From: Candolleomyces eurysporus
Taxonomy: Eukaryota > Basidiomycota > Agaricomycetes > Agaricales > Psathyrellaceae
Assembly: GCA_027579435.1 (NCBI GenBank)
Contig: JANBPK010001005.1
Span: forward strand, 1 to 29,592
DNA: 29,592 nt
Reading direction: 5' to 3'
Positions 10,120-20,085 of this stretch are shown here, in pieces (within the stretch, counting starts at the first letter, position 1; every line of letters starts with the position of its first letter). The translations under genes were made by a program, and so were the position numbers. The notes beneath the pieces were generated by a model. That model was not told the DNA's origin and made no database searches. It saw only the letters and a list, made by a program, of their open reading frames with translations.

Positions 10120-10892
10120 ATCTCAACTCCCTGGTTTTATCCTCTGGCCCTTGGATTGGATGTCTGGAAAGCCCTTTAACCACCGGAACCCCAATTAGTT
10201 TAATGATATGTTGGAGACGGCGACGATAACATAGCCAACAGCCCTAATGCAATCAATTCCACATTTCTTCGAGCCCCAGAATATGTAACATCATTCTCGA
10301 AAAAACTTATCAGAAGCCTGTCAGCTCAACAGCTCCGGGGGTAAAGTTCGGCGTATGCAACACTGGTCGGAACCAGTTTATCAACCACGGCCACGAGGCA
10401 TGGAGTCATGGGCGCGTGAGGGTCCATCCATGGACGGTGGACCTTCGTCGAAAACCTGAATTTTCGAGAGCAAGCTATTTTGTGAGCCCTCGAGAGAGCT
10501 TGAGGACATTATAGTACTATGGCTGAGCCCTCCGACCCACATATTTCGAAATTTAAATGACTCTGGAACGGCGACTAGAGGAGGGATTATCACCCAAATT
10601 CGGACGAAGCTCCGGAGACCGGATGATGGGGTTCGGGGCAAGGCATTCTGAGGTGCCTTGCCTACCTCTCATAAACAGGGTCCCCCAGGCGGCAATAACC
10701 GATATCTCAATGACCACGAGTTTGTAGGATTCCTGGACGATAGGACCAGTCCGTTGTCCATCGTTGCCAAAGAAGAATTTGGGAGTCGCATTTCCCACGA
10801 GACCTACGTTTACTATATCCCTCAAGAACAAGACACAATTGCCATTCCCTCCCCACCCCAAAAATTTCAGCCTCCAGCCTCCAGCACCTACC
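10120..10892. other. Intergenic region before the FunK1 gene
   Basis: I see no gene. The frame of the downstream gene stays open back to 10764 but without convincing coding character, and the ATG at 10893 has the better context (CTACCATGCC). The last part is CA- and CT-rich, as expected for a leader. Confidence 0.45.
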
Positions 10893-13003
10893 ATGCCTCT
10901 CGCCGCTTCATACCGAAGCTATGGCTTGTACGAATTCAGTCACGCCCCCACGGGCATAGAACGTCTATTTGCCGATCGCAACCTCCCAATCTCGGTTGAG
11001 AACCTCTCAAATGTCCTCCTACGCAATCCGCAAGTCTACAGTCGGTACAAAAGTAGATGGCGCTGTCTACCGTCTACAGGCAGTCAAGAGGTCGACGCGA
11101 CTGTTTTGTGTCGCTTCTTAAACTGGCTTGCGGAGGCGATGCGTACAATACTAGGTGGCGAAGGAGTCACGGTGGAGAAGCGGTACTGGCGTCAGCAAAA
11201 TAGAACGCACTCCGAGTATGGCAGGGATATTTCTCTACCCCTTCTCGAGCTTTCCGCAGAAATTGGAAACGGGTCGTCCAGTACATTAGCCAACGCCCTC
11301 GCCTACCAAACCCTCAAATCCGCATTCGCCGGCGCCTGGAACACCTACTCACAACATGACGATCGCCGGTTCTACCTCTGCCTCGAATTTTCAGGCGACA
11401 CTGTCTCCCTCCTCTTCTACGACCACTACCGCTTCGCCCGGTGCCTCGAATTCAATATCCACACGGAGCCTGTGCTCTTCATTCGATTGATGGCTGGCCT
11501 TATGCTAGGCCCACGCACATTGCTTGGACAAAAGCCCTCAGTCGCAACTGGGATTCGCGGAGAACTCCACCTATCTTCCAGAGGCATCCAAAACCGATAC
11601 GCTGTGATTGAGAGGGTGTACCTCGAAGAACGGTACCCCAGTCGGGCGACGGCAATGTGGCGAGCGCGGGACAACCTCCCTGATGGCTACGGCACCGACC
11701 TCTTGATCAAAGATTATTGGGAGCCTCTGACGTTGGATATGGAGACCGGCATCCTCTCTGAAGTTGAGGAATTTCCGGGCTTTATGAAGATCCTAAGCCT
11801 AGAGATCCTCGACTACAGTGATGAGGTTGTTCCCGGGCTCCGGGAAAGGGTGGCGACAATGGGACAGCAGGCCGGAGAAACGCCGCCGGATATGCGTATG
11901 CGACGCCTCGTCCTCACGCCTTTTGCGTCCCCAGTCACTTCATTTACCGGACCATTTGAACTCCTCTGTGCAATGATGGACATGCTAAACGGTGAGCCGC
12001 ACTTGTTCTGATGCCTTAGCTTTTTTACCGGTCACTGACTAACTGCGCACGGACCAATCCAGCCCACTACCTGCTCTTCAAAGAAACTGGGATTCTATAC
12101 CGGAATTTCGCTGCCTCAAACATGATGCTCTATTGGCAGGAAAACGACCTAAGCAGCAGACCGACGAAATGCTCCAGATTTTCCGAGGGGATCGACGCCA
12201 TCAAACGTCAACTCCCGCCTGAGATTCCGGTCCGCTCAGGCCTTCTCATAGGCCTCAGCCATGCTGCTCGACTCTCACCAGGCTCACAAAGCGTCCTGGA
12301 TCCTCACTGTCTTCATGTATGTCTCCGACTATCCTTCTCTTTTTTTCTTTTCTTTTTTCCCGTTTTTCCCCAAATTTCTTGAGTGTCTTCAATGTGCAAG
12401 CGTACTGATTGTGATCGGATTTCGATCGGGAAACAGGGAATATTCCTATTTATGGCGATCCAACTGCTTTTACAAGGTCCGGCTGGGGCTGCACACCACG
12501 TCAGGCACGACCTAGAGGCCATGTTCTGGGTCAACTGCGCCATTGGCGTCGGTTACAACGAAGAGCACGAAACTGAAGGCGTCTCCAGCCATCCCGTCCT
12601 TAAAACGTGGGACATTCTTCCCTCGGATAACGGCGCTACCCGGCCTCTCGCTCTGCGGAAGTGGGACTTGGTTTGCTCGAGAGAAAACTTCGAGAGCAAG
12701 ATCCTCGCATGCTTCCTCCCCCAGTTCGAGTGGCTCAAGCCCATCGTCTCCCAAATGCGAGATCTCTTCTTCGCCGGAGACTCCTTCGACGTTGAAAGAG
12801 ATACGTGGCATGGTGATATGATGGGAATTTTGCATGGTGCGACTGAACAGTTGGTTTTGGAGATGCAGTCCATTTGGGACCCGGTTCCTCAGTGTCAAAC
12901 TCAAACCGTCAACCTCCGTCCCACCGAAATTCAGTTGGAGGCCGCTGAACCAGGCATGATTTGGGTCAACTATACGCCCACATCCGTCGAAGGAGCATGG
13001 TAG
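10893..13003 (+). CDS. FunK1-family fungal kinase-like protein, probable pseudokinase
   Basis: FunK1 (fungal-type protein kinase) genes are expanded in mushroom-forming fungi; their substrates are unknown. Exons are 10893-11991, 12063-12316 and 12437-13003, 639 aa. Family-like parts: an N-terminal domain with FYLCLEFSGDTVSLLFYDHY and EFNIHTEPVLFIRLMAGL; a VAIK-like LLIKDYW with Lys273; a helix-C-like Glu; an activation-segment block FLFMAIQLLL; and RHDLEAMFWV. Odd: the HRD loop reads YRNFAASN (379-386), so the catalytic Asp is Asn381. Where the family has an LIDFDLA-type metal-binding motif, this protein reads LIGLSHA, so that Asp is Gly430. The ATP-side Lys and the Asn of the loop remain. 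The second intron (12317-12436) is 120 bp, about twice the local norm, with a long T-rich tract. No stops or frameshifts are seen, so it looks maintained although probably catalytically dead. Confidence 0.85.
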
Positions 13004-13239
13004 GTAGTAGTGCAGGCAAATCGTAGTGGTCCTCGTATTGTACTACATAAAACGGTCTGTCGTCCAGTATACAAATTATGTCCAGACATCCAAACACCAC
13101 AATTAAAAAACTACAAAGGAATGGTACATACTATATCATCATCGATAGTCCAGAAAGAACGAAAATGAACAGAAATACATCCAAAAGAGGAGAAAATGAC
13201 ATGCAATACAAACATCCCCAGAGTGATACTCATCCTGTA
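13004..13239. other. Convergent intergenic spacer
   Basis: The FunK1 gene and the RhoGEF gene end tail to tail with 236 bp between stops. The A-rich plus-strand stretch is consistent with the 3' ends of both. I see no separate gene. Confidence 0.5.
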
Positions 13240-16200
13240 TCACTGCTCTCGAGTCGGCCGATTCAAGAGCTGACTCAACTTATTCGCCGCCAAACTCTTC
13301 GCAACCGCATCTCCCTCATCCTCCTCTCTCACAGGCCCCGCAACACTATTCCGATTATGAACCTGGCTCGACCTACTCGGAGACAAAACCAACGAAAACC
13401 TTTTCTGTCGCGTTGGTGTCGATTCCTGATTATCGTTGTTCTCCTCAACACCACCACCACCGCCGCCACCACCTTCAATCACCAACGACGCTCTGGCAGT
13501 AACCTGCGTCGTCTGCAGCGCCACTGCAGGCATCGAGAACCTCTTCTTCCTCCTAGCCGTATCCTCTTCCTTCCTCTTCGTCGGGGAAGTTGGCGGCGAC
13601 GCCTGTGGAATAAAAGAACTCGACGGTGGTGTAAAAAGCAGTCTGGAGAGCCGAGCTTCCAATAAGAGCTGTTCCCTATCCTCATCCTCAGTCTCGCTTG
13701 TCCACTCCTTTCCACTCTCAATACCCGTATCCGTGAAGACATCGTCTTGAGCTCCCCCTTCGAAACTCTCCCCACGACCGTGCGCTTCAAAGTCCTCCAA
13801 AATCTCGTGATAACTCCTCAGCTTGTGATGAGGCCGCAGATGGATAACTCGAGGAGGCTCCTTCTCTCCAAAACTACGGGGTCGCTCCAGATCAAGAGAT
13901 GTATCCGCGGGACCGTGCTTAATGTCAATCGCCATCAGAGCTTGAGGTTGAGTGGGTTTGGAAGGCATCGAGGGCATTGATAACCACGAAGGTAAGTTCG
14001 AAAGCGATGATATCGTATCTTCGTTAACCTCGGGTGGAAGAGGATTATCGTCGTCGATGATTGGGAAAACGGTTTCATAGCACACATCGCACGCTCGCGC
14101 GGGCTTTGTCGACTCGCCCTTGCCGGAAGCGTCGGCGATGTAGAATGTCTACCAAACCAAGTCGATCATGAGCCGAGGTGAACATGGAGGAGGAATCGGG
14201 ATATGATACTCACCCTGCCGGAACACGCATTACAGACACACCGCCCACAAAGACGGCAATGGTGCCTCCTTCTTCTCCACCCAAACAGTTTACCACACCT
14301 CATACACTCATTCGTCTTCCCATCAGGAATCCACACCGGTGGGACCCAATGTTCCACTTTCCGCCTCCGTTCGCTCGGTTGTTTCTTCTCCTTCTCTTTG
14401 CCACGTTTCGAAGGAGACATTGGTGGACTAACAGGGTTGTTCCCTTGTACAGTGGCGAGGCGATCATCAGACGGGTGGAAGGGAAGAGCTTGCAACGAGC
14501 GTCGAATATGGTTCGTCGACGATGACGACGTCAACGTGGAATTTGGATTGATAGCATGGAGACTTTGGAGAAGTTCCGCCTTTGCGTGTCGGATAGACGT
14601 CACCCATTCGTCTCGACTCTGTTCGGATTCTACACCGCAGAAAGAACAGAAATCAGTTTGTTTTACTCACCGAGAGAGGCAGAATGGGTGAACCTACCAG
14701 CGTAAACCACAAAGCTCTCCTCAGGATTGAGAATTTCGAATCGGTACTCTTCACCAAGAACAGAGCCAACGGTGACCTCCACATCTACAAGATCCACTTT
14801 GCCTTTGAACACCCATTTCTCATCCGTAGACGAGTTTCCCCGCCTCTTGGCCATCGCCGGAGGTGGAGGAAGCGGCGACTGTGACTGCGGATGATACGAC
14901 CTCCTATTCCCATATTTACTTGGAGTATTCGGGGTCGAAGGGGTGTCACTGCGATCAGCTGAATTAGATCTACCCACACGGGGAAGTTGAGCTTCACTTC
15001 GACTTCGATTTCGTAGAAGAGGGGCTGGGCGTGGGGGAGCGGAAGTCGAAGGCGTATGAATCGGACTGTTGCTACTGTTGGCGTTACTATTGTTTCCTCC
15101 GCTGCCGCTGCTCCAGGCGCCGAGGGATTCCCAATCCCATGGATCGACGGAAGCCAGCCAAACGAGACAGTCGGAGAAAAGGAGGAACTCTCTTGGTTTT
15201 GGAGGGTCGTTGCGCTCGACGTGGAGTAAAGATCCGCGTTTTATCAACGTCCGTCCTGGTGAAAGCAACTGGAAAGGGAGATTGCTTGTCGCTCGTTGCA
15301 ATGCGAGGAGCGCAAGAGTTTGAGCATGTATGTGAAGTGATGTGTTAAGGCCAACAGTAACTGTGCAGGCGTTAGAAGGCTCCTTGGCNAAAAAAGAACG
15401 AACGACATACTCTTGGACACGAGCCCATGAGCGACCACAAGCTGGGCGTGTTCAGGGTCATCGTGGCTGGTGGTTGCAATCAAGTCCTTGAGAAGCAAGA
15501 GATACCGGGGACAGCGTTGGACAACTGTCAAGAGCCAATCGCGCAACTTGAGCTTTCCACACCGAGGATCTGACTCTTGGCGTAGAATGAAATCTGCAAA
15601 AACAGAATTGTACCGCGGGTTTGGACGAGTCGCAGTGGGCAATGTTGTGAGTTCGGTGAGTGAGGATATGATGGAGGGAAAATGAGTGATGAACGGGTTA
15701 TAGAGTGATAGATAAGGGAAATGGGATAGGAGAAGAGAGGAGAGAGGAAGTGGACCATCCTTGGACTTTTCGAGTAGTGCGTCCAGAGCGGACAGGAACG
15801 ACCGGTGGAGATTCCAAATGTCGATGAAATTGGAGAATATCGAGTTGAGACTTGGTCTGTCCAAAAGCGGGTCAGAGGTATCCAGAGATTCAATTATAGG
15901 GACGAGGAAATGCTAAGGACGGTTGCTGTTAGCAACGGGCCAGGGATAGAATAGAGCGTACTAACCGAATAGATCAAATCCAATCCTTTCACATAGGCTT
16001 TTTCTGTTTCGTGAAACTCTTCAATGATTTTCCGGGCCTTTGCTAAACGAGAAGTGTTCTCCAAGGGCCTGGCACTCCCGTCGCGTCGCCGTTGCTTCCT
16101 TACGGGAGATTCCATGGAAGGCGGTCGAGGCCTCCGAGGTCGCACCGCTCGTTGGGGAGAAAGCTCTGCATCCCCAAGACCCGAGTCAAACGATGCGATG

Positions 16201-16405
16201 CTTATAGCTGACTGTCTGCGTAAAACCGTCGGTGCCGTTGGTAAAGATATCCTTCTGAAGGGTAAATGAGGCGGTCGGGCGGCTTGCACTGGCCTCCCTT
16301 CGCTGGTAGGCTCAGATGCAGGGAAAGCGACAGATGACGCATCTAATAAAAGCCATTCAGATACATTCCCGTACAAAACAACGAGAGCCACGTACTAAGA
16401 GCCAT
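13240..16405 (-). CDS. Rho guanine nucleotide exchange factor with DH, PH and FYVE domains
   Basis: Predicted to load GTP on a Rho/Cdc42-type GTPase and to bind phosphoinositides on endosomal membranes (FGD-like architecture). Six exons (high to low): 16405-16396, 16342-15966, 15912-15411, 15360-14698, 14629-14214, 14148-13240, giving 958 aa, all phases consistent. DH domain about 100-305: EEFHETEKAYVKGLDLIYS at its start and LLTVVQRCPRYLLLLKDLI as the conserved helix. PH domain about 328-540, interrupted at 368-476 by a Ser/Pro/Asn-rich insert. FYVE about 612-685: WIPD (617-620), RRHHCRLCG, Cys pairs 626/629, 642/645, 650/653 and 676/679. The C-terminus is low-complexity with an eight-glycine run. 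The start is inferred: a 10-nt first exon (ATGGCTCTTA) spliced by GTACGT, because the next exon has no ATG in frame near its start. It converges on the FunK1 gene. Confidence 0.92.
13447..13473. repeat. CAC/CCG triplet tract encoding polyglycine
   Basis: A run of ACC and GCC triplets on the plus strand reads as eight consecutive glycines in the RhoGEF protein on the minus strand. It is a likely site of length variation. Confidence 0.8.
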
Positions 16406-16768
16406 AGCGCCAAATTCCACTCTCTACCTGGGTTGTCTGATGTGAATTGCTACCACCACCACCGCCCTCGCGTGCCAACGATTCAATGCGTAGAATAGGT
16501 TCACCTGGGAGGTTTCTGCAGCTAGGCAGAGAAGATTGACGTCGTCACCATGGAAAAAGTCTCAGAAACAGTGGACTCGGATTTCGCAGACAAGCAGACC
16601 GTTGTGCAAGAATTCTCGTTTTGGCAGTATCGCCTTTGTCTGCCGACGTCATCAGATCCAAACATATTAACCGCCGGAACGGCGACGATCGGGTTCTCGA
16701 CGGATCACCTTCGGGCCGTCCGCGGATCGGCAGAAACCATACGGTCGACAGCTATTATCACCACCGCC
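16406..16768. promoter_or_regulatory. Divergent promoter between the RhoGEF gene and ADE1
   Basis: This 363 bp separates the two head-to-head start codons. Two bZIP/CRE-like elements are visible: TGACGTCGTCA at 16537-16547 and GACGTCA at 16645-16651. No clear TATA box is seen. An in-frame upstream ATG at 16550 exists for ADE1 but lies among these elements. Regulation by a bZIP factor is inference from the motif only. Confidence 0.4.
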
Positions 16769-17883
16769 ATGTCTGCTTTAATTGACTCCAATCTCCCAGC
16801 ACTAACTCTCATCTCCAAGGGCAAAGTCCGCGATATCTACTCGACAAGCTCCCCAGACCACCTTCTGTTCGTGGCCTCAGACAGGATCTCGGCGTACGAT
16901 GTTATTCTGCGAAATGTGTGTCTGGTCTAAACGCAACGGGCCATATTCCCTGATACATCTGTCCTATCGCTCTTAGGGCATCCCCGGGAAGGGCAAACTC
17001 TTGACCCACATCTCTTTGTTCTGGTTCAACAAGCTCGCGGATATCATCCCGAACCATTTTGTGACTGCCGATGTGGATCAGATGCCTAAAGAGGTTCTTC
17101 AGTACAAAGACCAGTTGGAGGGAAGGACGATGCTTGTGAGGAAGGCGGAGGTGGTCCAGCTGGAGGCTATCGTACGAGGATATGTCACCGGTCAGTTCAT
17201 TGATTTCTTTGTGCCATTAGTGTACATTGAATGGACTTTCCGTCCAGGTTCGGCGTGGGCTGAATACAAGAAGACTAAAACCATTCACGGTATCTCGATC
17301 GAAGAAGATCTAGTCGAAAGCCAAAAGCTTCCTAAACCACTCTTTACTCCCTCGACTAAAGCCGAGCAAGGAGCCCACGACGAGAACATTTCACCCGAGA
17401 AAGGTGAGCGCGTCTTTCTACATGTTCCATAGTCTCAAACTAACCAAATCTCTTATAACTATAGCCGCTCAAGTCATCGGACAAGAACTCTACGACCAAA
17501 TCTCAGAGGTATCTATAAAGCTCTACACAACCGCTGCCGAATACGCCTTATCCAGAGGTGTCATCCTCGCCGACACAAAATTCGAATTTGGTCTCATCCC
17601 CTCCGCAAGTGGCTCCGGCAAGGACCTCATCCTCGTCGACGAAGTCTTGACACCCGATTCGTCTCGCTACTGGCCTCTTTCCGAATACGTTCCAGGAAAG
17701 TCTCAGCCGAGTTTCGATAAACAGTACTTGCGAGATTGGTTGGTCGGTGCCGGATTCCGGAAGGGTTTGGAGAGTGGACCTGAAGGGAAGGAAGGCGAAG
17801 GTTGGGTTATTGACGAAAAAGTCGTGGAAGGAACCAAGAACAGGTATGAAGAAGCTGTGAATTTGTTGACCTCGGGACAGTAA
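16769..17883 (+). CDS. ADE1: Phosphoribosylaminoimidazole-succinocarboxamide synthase (SAICAR synthetase)
   Basis: Catalyses the ATP-dependent joining of aspartate to CAIR in cytosolic de novo purine synthesis (PurC/Ade1). Exons are 16769-16915, 16977-17190, 17248-17403 and 17465-17883, 311 aa, the usual single-domain fungal length (yeast about 306). Seen: SKGKVRDIYS and FVASDRISAYDVIL near the N-terminus; the signature LEAIVRGYVTGSAWAEY, completed across the second intron; FTPSTKAEQGAHDENIS; the second signature LADTKFEFG; and DEVLTPDSSRYWP. The frame stays open upstream to an ATG at 16550, which would add 73 residues with no counterpart in the family as I know it, so 16769 is preferred. The 57 bp intron 17191-17247 keeps frame and has no stop; retention would insert 19 residues in the first signature. 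Confidence 0.96.
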
Positions 17884-18398
17884 TTAGAGTAAGGTGAGAT
17901 TGGAATGTTCGACTCCATCGCTCCGCTTCTTTCTCACGTCGACCTCGAACAGGTAGAGAAATAGAAACATGGAGTATTTAGTCGAAAGCCCAGAAGTTCA
18001 AATTAAATGTATTTTGTAACGGTATCCTCTTTCTAAAGATATCTCTCAACTGTTCGTCAAATATACTTCTGATCCTCCTCCACCCCAAGACACAGTTGAC
18101 AGCGCCGCCGGTTCGATATTTAATTAAAATTTAATTCATCCTGGCGTTTCTCGTCTTCCAAGAGAAGCGCGAAGCCGTGCCTCCGCCATTGATCGAAACA
18201 TGGAGATCTGCAAGCCCCTGAAGTGCTAGCAGCGGAAAATTAATAGCGCCAGCACTAGCTCGGACGGAACGCCAGTGAACTATACAAAAAAAAACAACTA
18301 ATATTGCATCTAAGTTTACACTAGGTCTATCATGAATACTATTAGAATCGGCAATGTGAGTAGTAGGGTGCAGAAGAGGTAGATAGTAGCGACCAAAT
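17884..18398. other. Convergent intergenic region after ADE1
   Basis: ADE1 and the PC-esterase gene end toward each other. The stretch is AT-rich around 18120-18140 with a near-palindromic TAATTAAAATTTAATT. No gene is supported. Confidence 0.45.
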
Positions 18399-20085
18399 TT
18401 ACTGCTCCATCTCCAAGTACAGGAGGTGATATATATGGCGGGACCACTCGTTGTAAACGGCCGGTAGGCACCCTATCCAGAACGGTCAGAACCGCAGTAC
18501 GAAGGCAGTATGAAGAAAAACTCACAATGCAAGCAGTCCCTCCCCGGCGACCCATGCGCATCGGGCCTCTGCAACGACATCTCGTACAAATCCACAAACA
18601 GCCACTTCACTCCTCGCACGTCTTCTCCTCTCTCAATCGATGCCTTCCGCTCCCTCTGCAATCCCTCAATCTCCTTCCTCCAAACTTGACTATGCGTATT
18701 GAACATGTCCCAATCCCACCTCCTCCTGACCTTTCTATCGACAGGGTTCGTAGCCTGTGCATCTGTAAGCTCGAGGAACCGAGCTTCGTCCTTGAGTGCT
18801 TCAGCGGCGTCAGAGAAGGGCTTAGTGTAGAGGTGGCAACTTGGGTGGCCTGGGTTGGTGGCGCGGTACAGGATGGTGAGGCGAGTGTGCTCCGAAAAGC
18901 GTTGGATCACCATCTTGACCATTGTCCTGTAAACCTGGGTTAGGATAGACCGTTCTTCGACTGGGTCACCCGTTTCTGGGAGCATGTATAGCGTTCCTCT
19001 CGACCACTAGAATCGACAAGTCAATTAATTAAGATGATGATTCGGGAGGAGAAACGAAATCGTACGCACGTGAGCACCAGTGTTCAAGAACAAGATAGTA
19101 TCCTTCGTGACAGACTCTTCCTCTCCTGGTCTTGTCTCTGTCATCCATTTGAAGAATTTGCCCCAATCGTCTGCTCTCTTCATCGAGTGCAGATGCCACT
19201 CCCAATCTGGCTGGGCACCGTATAGCCCTGTGAGGTACCGCAGATCGTCTTCATGTACCAGCATGTGTTCTTCAATGATACTGTATACCGGGTACTTCAT
19301 GCGGGAGTCTGGGACCCCTGCGCGTTTCTGGAGTTCCAGAGTCTTGGGGTGACCAGGGTGGAGGATGTGCGAGCGGATACCGCTGTCCTTGGGCAGGTGC
19401 GGAGGGTTCACGTCGAGCTGCATCCCAGCTTCCTGGAGGTACGAGCCGAATGAATGGTCATGCCCTTGCGAGAGTGAGTCTAACCAAAGTTAGCGAACGG
19501 ATAGATGGTGGATTTGACAGAAAGATTGTTGAGCGTACCTCCCATGAATACAATTCCACCGGGGGTCTTGAGCAGCCTCACGACGAGGTCTTCGGCGTCC
19601 CATGGGATCTGCTCTCCGCGGGCTGGCTGCCACACCCAGTTCATGATATCCACCATCCTTTGCTGCTCTAATTGCTGCTTTTCTTCTGGTGTCCGCGTTA
19701 CCCCCGCTGGAGGGTCAGCGATTTCGCATTTGCTCCATATCGTGGACCCCTTGGTTGCGAAAACCTTTTGGAAGTCGGCGAGCGACTCGAATGGCGGGTC
19801 TCGTGGCACCCAGTGGCCTTTTAGACATTCGTTGTATTGGCAGAGCGTTGAGTTGATACGACTCTGGCTTGCATCGTCACTGCTAGTGCTAGTGCTAGTG
19901 GGTGGGTCATTGTCGACTGCAAACTCATCGCTGGCCGGCGCCGTGTCGGAAGAGCCCGAGTCTTCATCAGTGAATGTTGTACCATCGCCGTTGGATGATT
20001 CCAATGAGCCTTTGAACAGAACGAACAGGCCATGAAGGACAAAGAAGAGGGCGACGAGACCCAGGGCGCGTTTGGCTCGTTTCAT
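18399..20085 (-). CDS. SGNH/PC-esterase (TBL-like) type II membrane protein
   Basis: Likely a Golgi or ER membrane enzyme acting on acyl (acetyl) groups of glycans; the acceptor is unknown. Exons (high to low) are 20085-19539, 19479-19070, 19006-18526 and 18472-18399, 503 aa, phases consistent. Seen: a short basic N-terminus then one membrane segment (LGLVALFFVLHGLFVLF); a Ser/Thr/Asp-rich stem; the CQYNECLKGHW block and W.W.P typical of PC-esterases; then MGDSLSQGH, whose GDS (Asp183, Ser184) is created across the first intron. The block LNTGAHW (about 314-320) and the final DCLHWCLP, with Asp476 and His479, complete the expected Ser-Asp-His set. Related domains occur in plant TBL O-acetyltransferases and in the Cas1 family, so transferase or esterase activity cannot be told apart. 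The start is the first ATG (MKRAKRAL), just before the membrane segment. Confidence 0.85.
19881..19900. repeat. Hexanucleotide tandem repeat in a coding stem
   Basis: TGCTAG is repeated just over three times. On the minus strand it encodes part of the Ser/Thr-rich stem (STSTSS) of the PC-esterase protein. Confidence 0.8.

Noticed and set aside
16550..16768. N-terminal extension of ADE1 from the upstream in-frame ATG
   Set aside because: The 73 extra residues have no counterpart in the family as I know it and overlap CRE-like promoter elements; the ATG at 16769 aligns with the usual start.
18110..18140. AT-rich near-palindrome considered as a terminator or origin
   Set aside because: It sits in a convergent 3' region where AT-richness is normal, and no further origin or terminator signal accompanies it.
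18316..18398. Apparent C-terminal membrane helix of the PC-esterase gene
   Set aside because: That frame is reached only without splicing. The intron 18525-18473 in phase 1 gives DCLHWCLP and a stop at 18399, matching the family's end.
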